A DNA stretch of 64,000 nt. Origin: CBDCVO01 sp965223085. GTDB lineage: Bacteria > Pseudomonadota > Gammaproteobacteria > Ga0077536. Below the pieces are notes generated by a model, which worked only from the letters and a program-made list of their open reading frames with translations, was not told where the DNA came from and did no database searches. Made by a program: the position numbers and the translations under genes. Positions 16,616 through 23,694 of this stretch are shown piece after piece (position 1 is the first letter of the stretch; the number at the start of each line of letters is the position of its first letter). The DNA is taken from assembly GCA_965223085.1 (NCBI GenBank), contig OZ244981.1, positions 4,526,001 through 4,590,000 of the forward strand, in the 5' to 3' direction.

Positions 16616-17377
16616 ATGTTGCGCTGGTACACTATTATTGTTTCCGTCAGCTGCTTAGTTCCGATTGCAGGGTTCTCAGCCGTCATTTTTTTTCAAGACG
16701 ACCTTGCCGGCTTCGAAGCGGCTGCTGGCGTTGCGGTTCCTATCCAAATAGATTTCGATTCGCTAGCGGTCGGGTCTGATCTGGACGGCGCCACACTTGC
16801 GGGAGCCACACTCAGCAGCCCAGATGGAAATACCCTAGAGGTGGTAGCGGGCCTTAGCACCTTTACCCCAGGCGGCTTTACCGGGGTAGTTGATCCGGAT
16901 ACAAATCGTCTTTTTCCAACCACGGGTGACAACGTTCTCTCCCCCGGCGGAGAAGCGCTAGTGCCTGGCAGCGCTTTGGAAGAGAAGGACTCGCTTGAGG
17001 TTGTCTTCGATGTTCCTCAACGGGCCGTGGGCCTCGATGTGTTGTTTCAGTCAATCGATTCAGGAGTTACCACGCCCACAGTTGAGGTTTTCGATGCCGC
17101 AGGATCCTCTGTGGGATTGATGAATATCGTCGGTACCGGGCCCGGCGGTTCCCCCGGTGGAGCAATCTTCGTAGGCTTTGTATCCGATGATCCGTTGACG
17201 AATATCAGCCGTCTATTGGTGCGGGAAATTGACGGTGATGCGCAGTTTCCGGACAGCAATATCGGGTACGACACATTGCGCTATGTTGTGCCCCTCCCGG
17301 CGGCTGCATTTCTCCTGATCAGCGCACTGTTGGCCCTTGTGGCGACCGTACGTCGCCCGATGGGTGGTCCCGGCTGA
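16616..17377 (+). CDS. PEP-CTERM-type sorted exported protein, cassette 9
   Basis: A 253-residue protein with an N-terminal signal peptide (about 22 residues), a low-Cys beta-rich body in which QIDFDSLAVGSDLDGATL and FDVPQRAVGLDVLF suggest a jelly-roll, and a C-terminal tripartite tail: VPLPAA at 225-230, a hydrophobic helix, then VRR. This is a variant of the PEP-CTERM tail recognised by exosortase for surface anchoring or release with exopolysaccharide. No exosortase lies in the window. The cassette is complete: its start GTTAGGCGGCGGCC is perfectly complementary to the flank of attC9. Confidence 0.8.
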   Translation: MLRWYTIIVSVSCLVPIAGFSAVIFFQDDLAGFEAAAGVAVPIQIDFDSLAVGSDLDGATLAGATLSSPDGNTLEVVAGLSTFTPGGFTGVVDPDTNRLFPTTGDNVLSPGGEALVPGSALEEKDSLEVVFDVPQRAVGLDVLFQSIDSGVTTPTVEVFDAAGSSVGLMNIVGTGPGGSPGGAIFVGFVSDDPLTNISRLLVREIDGDAQFPDSNIGYDTLRYVVPLPAAAFLLISALLALVATVRRPMGGPG

Positions 17378-17427
17378 GATGGTACCGCGCGATCGCCGGT
17401 CAAATACTTGGCATCCAGTTGGCCGCC

Positions 17428-17526
17428 GCCTAACCAGGGCAAGCAACGGACATTTGACTCCGTCGCTCCCTTGGCTGGACGCCAAGCTCACGCCGGCGTC
17501 AAATGCCGCTGTTGCTTGCGTTAGGT
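17428..17526 (+). repeat. attC9 recombination site
   Basis: R'' GCCTAAC to R' GTTAGGT. The 14-bp flank GGCCGCCGCCTAAC is the exact complement of the cassette-9 start, the best cognate match in the array. Confidence 0.92.
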
Positions 17527-17540
17527 GGCGCGGACAACTC

Positions 17541-18431
17541 TTGAGCCTATCACCGTCGAATCGAACGCACATTCGAGGCGTTGCCTTGATGGTTTTCGCG
17601 ATGCTAATCATCCCTGTATCCGATGGCATCGTGAAACTCCTTAGCGAACACTACTCCGTTCTATTCCTGAATTGGGCGCGGTTTTTGGTCGGTGGTGTAA
17701 TATTCGCGCCACTTGTTTTGATCCTCTCAAACAGCGTTCGATTGCGGACCGGCGAGTTAGTTTCATTATCATGGCGGACAATATTGCATGTAGTTGCTAT
17801 TAGTTTGTATTTTTTGGCTATCGCGCGAGTGCCCCTTGCGGACGCACTTGGCGCTTATTTTGTAGCACCGATAATCGCCGTAATCGTCGGTGCTGTGTAT
17901 CTACGAGAAAAAGCATCCCTCACGCAATTTGTTGCCGTCTTTGTCGGTTTTCTGGGCACGTTGCTAGTGGTACAACCAGGAGCTTCGATGAATGTCGGGA
18001 TGTTGTACGCTGTGCTTTCTGGCGTCGTATTTGGATTATTTCTGGTATTGACGCGCAAAGCCGGACAAACAATTGCTCCGATCACAACGTTAGGGTTTCA
18101 ATGTTTCGTCGGAGCAGTGGTCCTATTTCCGGTGGCCGCATTTTTTTGGGAGCCGCTAACCTGGTTAGACGCAATGCTGATCTTCGTAGCCGGCGTAATT
18201 TGGGCGGTGGGGCACCTTGCGATCGTGCAGGCATTCGCTCTCGCGACCACTTCGTCATTGGCGCCTATTGTATATATTGAAATAGTTGGTGGCGTGGTCG
18301 TGGGCTATATGTTATTTGGCGATATTCCGACGTCAAAAACAACAATGGGAATCGTGATGGTCGTATTGGCTGGTTTATTGGTTCAGAATAGAAATACGGC
18401 AATATCATTAAGGAATGCCGAGCAGTCATGA
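17541..18431 (+). CDS. EamA/DMT-family transporter, cassette 10
   Basis: About 296 residues from a TTG start, forming ten hydrophobic helices in two EamA repeats: the first begins GVALMVFAMLIIPVSDGIVK, the second at GMLYAVLSGVVFGLFLVLTR. Such proteins are inner-membrane exporters of metabolites or amino acids; the substrate is not predictable. The TTG at 17541 lies 15 bp after attC9 R'. A later ATG at 17589 would cut into the first helix. A longer in-frame extension upstream crosses attC9 and is rejected. The following attC is collapsed. Confidence 0.86.
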   Translation: MSLSPSNRTHIRGVALMVFAMLIIPVSDGIVKLLSEHYSVLFLNWARFLVGGVIFAPLVLILSNSVRLRTGELVSLSWRTILHVVAISLYFLAIARVPLADALGAYFVAPIIAVIVGAVYLREKASLTQFVAVFVGFLGTLLVVQPGASMNVGMLYAVLSGVVFGLFLVLTRKAGQTIAPITTLGFQCFVGAVVLFPVAAFFWEPLTWLDAMLIFVAGVIWAVGHLAIVQAFALATTSSLAPIVYIEIVGGVVVGYMLFGDIPTSKTTMGIVMVVLAGLLVQNRNTAISLRNAEQS

Positions 18432-18442
18432 AGGATACGAAA

Positions 18443-18466
18443 GCGCAACCTAGATTATAGTTAGGC
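18443..18466 (+). repeat. attC10, collapsed remnant
   Basis: GCGCAACCTAGA resembles the R'' expected for cassette 10 (complement of GTTAGGTGGCGC) and is followed after only a few bases by R' GTTAGGC. The central arms appear deleted. Interpretation is tentative. Confidence 0.45.
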
Positions 18467-18503
18467 CGCGACCAAGATCCGACGGATCGTTTAAAATGAG
18501 CGA

Positions 18504-18737
18504 ATGGATTTCGAAATCCTCGGAGAGATCGAGAACGTTGAAACATTCGCGTCTGGCCGTGGAACACGCGAGCGATCTCGACTGAACAGGATCTACGGGC
18601 GAGGTAACTGGCGAAAGCGAAAAGGTGTCTCTGAGGTCAAATTGGCAGATGGTTCGATTGTCCGCGCCGAGATTCATTAGTACGAGGCAGCTGGAATAGG
18701 AAAAAAAGAATATAAGATTAAGAAGTTCTTGGATTAA
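18504..18737 (+). pseudogene. Small conserved protein gene with an in-frame TAG
   Basis: The frame starts MDFEILGEIENVETF and carries GRGTRERSRLNRIYGRG, then LADGSIVRAEIH, where TAG at 18678-18680 interrupts. It continues in frame as YEAAGIGKKEYKIKKFLD to a TAA at 18737. I recognise this as a widespread small protein (about 77 residues, function unknown) in which the interrupted position is normally Trp (TGG), so TAG is a single-base nonsense change. The truncated 58-residue product may or may not be functional. It is paired with the next small gene, a pairing I have seen in other proteobacteria. Confidence 0.7.
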
Positions 18738-18742
18738 GTGAT

Positions 18743-18961
18743 ATGAAGCAGCTACTAGTAGTTTGTATAAAGAACGACGGGTACGAGGCCTCGCTCGAAA
18801 AGCGAAAGCTCTACGTCAAACTCGACGATGACGCTGCATCGAAGCACGAAATGATTCGAGTAATCGACGAGTCTGGCGAAGACTACTTGTTCCCTTCGAA
18901 ATTCTTCGTCGAAGTCACCCTCCCCGCAGACACAGAACGCGCGGTTCTGTCCGCGGCCTAA
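18743..18961 (+). CDS. Small conserved protein of unknown function
   Basis: A 72-residue protein, MKQLLVVCIKNDGYEASLE at the N-terminus and IRVIDESGEDYLFPSKFF in the second half, with an SH3-like beta pattern. It is intact and starts 5 bp after the frame of the preceding small gene, with which it forms a conserved pair. The stop codon is part of CGCGGCCTAAC, which complements the presumed cassette start GTTAGGCCGCG at 18460, so both genes may form cassette 11. No function is known to me. Confidence 0.7.
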   Translation: MKQLLVVCIKNDGYEASLEKRKLYVKLDDDAASKHEMIRVIDESGEDYLFPSKFFVEVTLPADTERAVLSAA

Positions 18962-18962
18962 C
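18952..18962 (+). repeat. Possible R'' half-site of cassette 11
   Basis: CGCGGCCTAAC is an exact 11-bp reverse complement of GTTAGGCCGCG at 18460-18470. No attC arms or R' follow, so the rest of the site is missing. Confidence 0.45.
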
Positions 18963-18981
18963 CATGGACGAGGAGGTGAAA

Positions 18982-19057
18982 ATGGCGAAAGAAACCTCGG
19001 AAGATGAATTCAAATACTACACACAAAAAGCTGGTGACATTGCTAGGCAGCGGAACG
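18982..19057 (+). pseudogene. 5' fragment of a gene interrupted by the IS3 element
   Basis: A strong ribosome-binding site (GAGGAGGTG) precedes ATG at 18982. The frame MAKETSEDEFKYYTQKAGD... runs into the left end of the IS3-family element at 19058 and stops inside it. The remaining about 25 residues are hydrophilic and charged. I do not recognise the family, and the rest of the gene was not found on the other side of the element. Confidence 0.5.
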
Positions 19058-19141
19058 TGTCAATATGTTTGGACAGGTTGTTTGGTAAACTAATGTAGCG
19101 AAGTGTGGTGCAGTCATAGCTTCTAGCTGAGCCGGTAGTCT

Positions 19142-20353
19142 TCACGACTCCACCCCGTCAAGGCGCTGCGCGCCTCTTGCGTTTCGCTGCGGCCCTTCGG
19201 GTGACGGCCTCGAGCGGTTTCGGCTATGCGGTGGCCATGCCGAAAGCGATGCTTTCGGCGCATTCGATGATGCGCCGTGAACATTCACTGAGCCCAGAGT
19301 CGGACGCGCCGTCTTTCTCGCGGCTGGTAGTGTCGGGAAATTGACTGCGTCAAGTTCCTCCTCGTCAGATAGTGGATTGATCTCAACGACCTCTGGCGGC
19401 CAAGTCACCTTTGGCCGTCCCTGGACGAAGCGTTGCGGGTGGCGCGCAAAGGCCTCATCTAATGCCAGTTGACGCTCGCGCGCCACGCGCAGGTACTCGC
19501 CACTAAACACTTGTGCCGGTGTGTAGCTCGCCAGACCACTGTGGTGATGGTCGTTGTTGTACCATTGAAAAAAGTCAGCCCACCAGTGACGTGCACTGGC
19601 TAGTGATTCAAAGCGCCCCGGATAGTCGGGCTGATACTTCCCCGTCTTAAAGTGACTCTCGATGAACGGGTTGTCGTTGCTCACCCGAGGTCTGGAATGC
19701 GAGGCGGTCACCTGCAACTCACCGAGCAAGTCCAGAAAGCCATGTGCGACCATCGGTGCACCGCGGTCCTGGTGCACCGTGAGCGTGTGCGCTTCGATGG
19801 CGTAGCGTTCGAGTGCTTCGTCGAACAGTTGCTTCGCAAGCAACGTGTTCTCTCGCTGTGAGACCATCCAGGCGATGACGTATCGACTAAACAGGTCAAG
19901 AATGACGAACAGCGACAGATACACACCGCGTTGCACCGTGCGCAACTTCGTCACATCCCACGTCCAGACCTCGTTCGGCCCAGTGGCACGAAGACGCGGG
20001 ATCGCATGGGAGGTCGCCTGACGTTGTCCTCGACGCTCACCGTGAGCCCGATGCGCCTTGAGAATGCGTTGCATGGTACGCACCGAACACAGATAACGAC
20101 CCTCATCGAGCAACGTGGCGTAGACTTCACCCGGGGGTTGGTCGGCAAAGCGTTCACTGTTGAGCATCGCAAACACCTCATCACGTTCCGATTCACTTAA
20201 CGCACGCGGATGAGAACGTCGCGCAGGCAAGTCACTGCGCGCGTGAGGTTCGCTCAAACGATAGTAGAGGCTACTTCGAGCCACGCCCAGCACTTCACAC
20301 GCACGGCTCAGGGGTATCGATGCGCGACGCTCGCGCAGCAACGTCCTCATCAC
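19142..20353 (-). CDS. IS3-family transposase OrfB
   Basis: A 403-residue integrase-fold transposase. The N-terminal HTH_21-like region (SRACEVLGVARSSLYYRL) is followed by an rve catalytic core with Asp in VWTWDVTKLR, Asp in LTVHQDRGAPMV and Glu in NPFIESHFKT, so the DDE triad is complete. The C-terminal 90 residues after YTPAQVFSG are longer than usual and rich in Arg/Pro. The ATG overlaps the OrfA stop (ATGA), so expression may use translational coupling rather than the -1 frameshift typical of many IS3 elements. Confidence 0.92.
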   Translation of the reverse strand: MMRTLLRERRASIPLSRACEVLGVARSSLYYRLSEPHARSDLPARRSHPRALSESERDEVFAMLNSERFADQPPGEVYATLLDEGRYLCSVRTMQRILKAHRAHGERRGQRQATSHAIPRLRATGPNEVWTWDVTKLRTVQRGVYLSLFVILDLFSRYVIAWMVSQRENTLLAKQLFDEALERYAIEAHTLTVHQDRGAPMVAHGFLDLLGELQVTASHSRPRVSNDNPFIESHFKTGKYQPDYPGRFESLASARHWWADFFQWYNNDHHHSGLASYTPAQVFSGEYLRVARERQLALDEAFARHPQRFVQGRPKVTWPPEVVEINPLSDEEELDAVNFPTLPAARKTARPTLGSVNVHGASSNAPKASLSAWPPHSRNRSRPSPEGPQRNARGAQRLDGVES

Positions 20354-20757
20354 GTCGTCTCGCGCCCCTTGAGTTGATCGAGCAGCGACAAGGCTTTTTT
20401 TTGCAGCCCCAATAAATCGTTGGCAAGCCGAAGCTCGTCCTCTAATTTCGCCTTCTCGCGTCGCAGACGTCCAATCTCTCGGTCCTTCGCATCGCGCTGC
20501 GCCTTACGACCCACCTTCGCATTCGTCAAACCAACCAGCGCGCCGGCATCGCGCTGGCAACGCCAATCGGTCAGTTGACTCGAATAAATCCGTTCGCGAC
20601 GCAGCAACGCCGTCAACTCGCCACGCTCATGGCACTCATCGGCGTCCTGCAGTATTCGCAGCTTCTCCTCAGCACTAAATCGCCGACGTTGCGCGCGCTC
20701 GTGAGCGACCTCGGCAAGCACCTGCGTTTCGGGCAAATCCGTCGTGGGTTTGGGCAC
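20350..20757 (-). CDS. IS3-family transposase OrfA
   Basis: A 135-residue protein with an N-terminal helix-turn-helix (RRFSAEEKLRILQDADEC, then SSQLTDWRCQRD) and a C-terminal leucine-zipper-like coiled coil (DREIGRLRREKAKLEDEL), as in IS3 OrfA proteins that bind the element ends. It overlaps OrfB by 4 bp. The promoter would lie at the right end of the element, where three tandem 18-bp repeats occur. Confidence 0.9.
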   Translation of the reverse strand: MPKPTTDLPETQVLAEVAHERAQRRRFSAEEKLRILQDADECHERGELTALLRRERIYSSQLTDWRCQRDAGALVGLTNAKVGRKAQRDAKDREIGRLRREKAKLEDELRLANDLLGLQKKALSLLDQLKGRETT

Positions 20758-20795
20758 CTTGTCTCACCCCTACCGCCCTGATCGCGAGCTTCATT

Positions 20796-20849
20796 CTATA
20801 ACCCCAGTGTCCACTATAACCCCAGTGTCCACTATAACCCCAGTGTCCA
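20796..20849. repeat. Three tandem copies of the IS3 terminal 18-mer
   Basis: CTATAACCCCAGTGTCCA is repeated exactly three times within the right inverted end of the IS. This may multiply OrfA/B binding sites or simply reflect slippage. Confidence 0.9.
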
Positions 20850-20865
20850 AACTTATATTGACGCA

Positions 20866-21282
20866 CAGGGAGTATTGCTCGATAGAAATACTTGATTGAA
20901 CGTCGGCCCGTCTTTGATTCCAAGTCATTGTCAGGACGTTGCCTGCAATAAACACCTATCGAGTTTTATACGGCTGCCGATATCGTCGATGAACGACAGC
21001 CGACACTAGAATTCCTTCCAGTCCCTACAGCTTCCTAGTCAAAGCGTCAGCGCGAAGCGCTCGTTAGCAACAGGTTTACCGTAGGGGCAGACACCGGTTC
21101 AGTCAATATCATGGGCGGAAGCACGACCGTGCGATAATCAAAGCCACAGACCCACCACGATGCATCATGTGCGTCATTCGGACTCAACGCCCATTGCGTG
21201 ATGGATAAAGAAACGCACGTTATGGATGTCGTGTGATGACATGGTTCAGTTAGACGGTATTCGTCACGGTCGCCTTCCAAGC
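20866..21282. other. Gene-free stretch between two insertion sequences
   Basis: I see no coding frame in this 417-bp stretch. It probably includes the 3' non-coding end of the IS110-family element, which in some subgroups encodes the bridge RNA. A GCTCGTTAGC at about 21058 vaguely recalls an attC R' site but lacks a partner. Confidence 0.4.
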
Positions 21283-22329
21283 TTATAAGGTGCTCATGAA
21301 ACGCGCTTCATCGAAGGGCTGTCGTTTATTGAGCATGACGTAAACGGCACGACCGAGGCGGTGAGCAAGAATCGATAAGGCCTTGCCTTTGCCGTGTTTG
21401 CTGGCTAAGCGTTGTACGGCTTTCTGCGCCGGTGGGTTACCGCGTAGGAACAATATCGCTGCTTCACTAAAGGCCCACTTGAGATACGCGTTACCGATTT
21501 TCTTGCCCGAATATCCGGACTTCTTCCCCGCCGACCCCCGATGACATGTCACCAAGCGGCAGTAGGACACAAACTGCCCCAAGGTCGGAAAGCGACCAAT
21601 GTCTTCGACCTCGTAGAGGATGACCATCGCGAGAATACGGCCCACCCCTGGGATTGTTCGTAGCAAGTGATACGCACCGGCATCGTGTGCTTTGGCTTTG
21701 TTGACTAAGTCTTGCTCCAGGACCCGGAGTTGTTCATCGAGATGGTCGATGACGTTTAAATCTAATTCGACCATTTGACGCACCACAGGATCTGGGAAGT
21801 GCCCAGCAATGTCGGTCCGGCCCTTGTTGTGGCCAATCCGTACGCCTAGCGGCGGCAAGTTATATTGACTGACGGTGTTTTGGATATGGGCGATGAGATC
21901 GGCGCGTTGTCGGGCGAAGTTGATGCGACGCCGCAGTAGGTCCCGGGTGGCGCGTATCCTGGCGGGGTAGGCATAGGCTTGTGGGATCATACCGGCTTTG
22001 AGGAGGCGTGCGATCTTCTCGGAATCGATGCGGTCGTTCTTCGCTTTACCGCCATGGATGGCTTTCATGTAAAGGGCGTGCCCGAGGACAAATGGAATGT
22101 TTTCATTGGCGCACCAATCGGCGAGCCAATACCAGGTAAATAAGCACTCAACACTGATGACAAGGTCCTCACGGTAGGGCTCGATGGCGGTGGCCAACAG
22201 TGCCGAGTCGGTTTTCATATTGCGATGTAAAACGGTATCGCCATCGTGATTAATGATGCACACGTACATGGTTTTCGCATACAGGTCGATACCGCAATAA
22301 TGCTGGTGAGTTGTGTTATAGAATCTCAT
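21283..22329 (-). CDS. IS110-family transposase
   Basis: A 348-residue DEDD transposase. The N-terminal RuvC-like domain has CGIDLYAKTMYVCI (first Asp), ISVECLFTWYWLAD (Glu) and KAKNDRIDSEKIARLL (Asp pair). The C-terminal Transposase_20 domain has LLRTIPGVGRILAMVI and a Ser nucleophile region near CHRGSAGKKSG. The start at 22329 is preferred over an upstream ATG that adds 13 residues. Such enzymes are guided by a bridge RNA from the element's non-coding end. Upstream (22441) lies half of an attC-like site, so the element may target attC. Confidence 0.92.
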   Translation of the reverse strand: MRFYNTTHQHYCGIDLYAKTMYVCIINHDGDTVLHRNMKTDSALLATAIEPYREDLVISVECLFTWYWLADWCANENIPFVLGHALYMKAIHGGKAKNDRIDSEKIARLLKAGMIPQAYAYPARIRATRDLLRRRINFARQRADLIAHIQNTVSQYNLPPLGVRIGHNKGRTDIAGHFPDPVVRQMVELDLNVIDHLDEQLRVLEQDLVNKAKAHDAGAYHLLRTIPGVGRILAMVILYEVEDIGRFPTLGQFVSYCRLVTCHRGSAGKKSGYSGKKIGNAYLKWAFSEAAILFLRGNPPAQKAVQRLASKHGKGKALSILAHRLGRAVYVMLNKRQPFDEARFMSTL

Positions 22330-22440
22330 CTGAGGTCTCTTTCTGGGCATTGAGTCTGATGAACTCACTATTATGTAGGACGATCAGTTTTGCTGATTAA
22401 GCCTGAACGTCCCAGGAGGGGGCCTCAATGAGTATCAAGG

Positions 22441-22463
22441 CGTTCCAGCGGACACCGAACTCT
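22441..22463 (+). repeat. attC-like 5' arm next to the IS110 element
   Basis: AAGGCGTTCCAGCGGACACC closely matches the bases that follow R'' in attC3 (AAGTCGTTGGAGCGGACAC), but the CTAAC of R'' is replaced by sequence likely belonging to the IS end. It suggests insertion at R''. Confidence 0.45.
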
Positions 22464-22505
22464 CTGCGGCTTGTTGCGCGCTGCGCAACGTGCTACACTT
22501 CTGTG

Positions 22506-22649
22506 GTGATCAAGTCGTTCCGCCACAAGGGCCTACAACGCTACTTTGAATCCGGTAATCCGCGAGGCATTCAGGCCAATCACGCGAACCGACTGATACA
22601 AGGCACCACCTTGCTCCAAGAAATGGCGGCAATGCAGCATGTGTGCTAG
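22506..22649 (+). pseudogene. Truncated HigB-like toxin
   Basis: From a GTG at 22506 the product reads VIKSFRHKGLQRYFESG, then IQANHANRL, matching the first 29 residues of HigB/RelE-type ribonuclease toxins of about 92 residues. The following 18 residues do not fit the family and end at a stop. The conserved C-terminal half with the catalytic residues is missing, and no HigA antitoxin is seen. It is probably a decayed cassette gene. Confidence 0.65.
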
Positions 22650-22659
22650 TTTTAGACCT

Positions 22660-22875
22660 ATGAGTGTAACTGCAGCAGACGTGCTCGATCTTCCCGTGCC
22701 AGAGCGGCTTAAACTCGTCGCCGAAATTTGGGAGAGCATCGCAGAATTTCCAAACGACATCGAACTCACGGAGGAAACTCGTGAGTTGATTCGAAAACGC
22801 CTGGAAGCTTATCGCGCAGATCCCCAATCTGCGTCCCCATGGCACGAGGTTAAGGATCGCATATTGTCTAAATGA
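22660..22875 (+). CDS. Addiction-module antitoxin (Unstab_antitox type)
   Basis: A 71-residue protein: VTAADVLDLPVPERLKLVAEIWESI, an amphipathic N-terminal helix pair typical of the TIGR02574/PF09720 antitoxins, then a charged C-terminal part ending WHEVKDRILSK that would wrap the toxin. The ATG at 22660 is chosen because an upstream in-frame ATG has no family similarity. It overlaps the ParE-type toxin gene by 4 bp, which is the standard antitoxin-first organisation. Confidence 0.88.
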   Translation: MSVTAADVLDLPVPERLKLVAEIWESIAEFPNDIELTEETRELIRKRLEAYRADPQSASPWHEVKDRILSK

Positions 22876-23174
22876 GCAAGACAATAATTGTCAGCCGAGA
22901 AGCCGAAGCTGACTTGCTAGACGCGTATTCTTGGTATGAGAATAGCCTCGAAGAACTAGGGTCCAATTTCATAGGTGAAGCCGAAACATCTTTCGAAAGG
23001 ATTGCTACCCACCCAGAGTTGTACGAAGAGGTAGAAAAAGGAATTCGGCGTGCCGTTATTCACACGTTTCCTTACCTAATTTTCTATACGCAGGATGCAG
23101 AATCAGTCATCGTCTTGGCAGTCATCAGAGCATCGCAAGACCCTGCGTACATTCGGTCGCGACTCGGCGCCTAA
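22872..23174 (+). CDS. RelE/ParE-family toxin
   Basis: A 100-residue toxin with EAEADLLDAYSWYENSLEEL at the N-terminus, then FIGEAETSFERIATHPELY, RRAVIHTFPYLIFYT and VIRASQDPAYIRSRL, the full ParE-type pattern. ParE proteins poison gyrase while RelE types cleave mRNA; which applies here is not clear. The gene overlaps its antitoxin by 4 bp and ends at attC12, so the pair is cargo of an integron cassette. Confidence 0.9.
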   Translation: MSKTIIVSREAEADLLDAYSWYENSLEELGSNFIGEAETSFERIATHPELYEEVEKGIRRAVIHTFPYLIFYTQDAESVIVLAVIRASQDPAYIRSRLGA

Positions 23175-23265
23175 CAAGCGGATGAACAGTGACGCTTGAC
23201 AGTATCCTCCTTTCGCTACCGCTCCAGTCGGCTACTATCAAGCGTACGTTATCCGAACGTTAGAT
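23169..23265 (+). repeat. attC12 recombination site
   Basis: R'' GCCTAAC to R' GTTAGAT, with well-paired arms such as ACGCTTGACAGTA and TACTATCAAGCGT. It shows that the array resumes beyond the two insertion sequences. The matching cassette start GTTAGGCGCC was not found upstream, so that boundary was lost. Confidence 0.9.
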
Positions 23266-23278
23266 GCTCTCTTAAAAA

Positions 23279-23489
23279 TCAAGCGATCCGATAGAATTTA
23301 TCGCCGTCCCAAGTCTTGTTGTTTTTGAACATACCCCAGATCGCAAGCAACAGTTTTCGCATGACCGCGCCCGCTGTCGACGCCTGCAAACCGGAAAATG
23401 GGCTTCGGCAAATCGATATACCGCTCGGCTAATCGCCTCGCCTCCAACAATCCGGAATCATCCCGAATTACCGCCCCGATCAGCGGCAC
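23279..23489 (-). pseudogene. C-terminal remnant of a second IS110-like transposase
   Basis: In the frame ending with the TGA at 23279 the peptide AVMRKLLLAIWGMFKNNKTW, then DGDKFYRIA can be read, which matches the tail of IS110-family transposases. An upstream part in another frame (about 23370-23489) reads IGAVIRDDSGLLEARRLAERY, so there is at least one frameshift. It lies directly after attC12 and is further sign of IS110 elements targeting this array. Confidence 0.6.
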
Positions 23490-23694
23490 TCATGCAATAT
23501 GCGGGCTAGTCAGATGACTGGCTCAGATCCGGTACGGACATTCACAAAAATTTAATAATTAGCTCGATGATCTAAGTAGAAATACGTAGAGACCCGTCCT
23601 CCAAATTCGTCCATGTCTTGCTTCGCTGGCGGTCATTAGTACTGCCAAGAACAAACAACAATCCGAATAATCGCGTGCATTGCAGGAGCGCACC

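Larger units (their letters stand above)
19058..20865 (-). mobile_element. IS3-family insertion sequence
   Basis: Two overlapping minus-strand genes (OrfA, OrfB) lie between imperfect inverted ends: TGTCAATATGTTTGGACA on the left, and the complement TGCGTCAATATAAGTTTGGACA on the right. No clear 3-4 bp target duplication was found, so a neighbouring deletion may have occurred. The right end carries three 18-bp tandem copies at 20796. The element appears complete. Confidence 0.8.

Noticed and set aside
19054..20868. Target-site duplication of the IS3 element
   Set aside because: The bases on the two outer sides of the ends do not match for any 3-5 bp length tried, so none is claimed.
21050..21066. 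GCGCTCGTTAGC as an attC site
   Set aside because: There is no R'' partner and no paired arms within 150 bp upstream.
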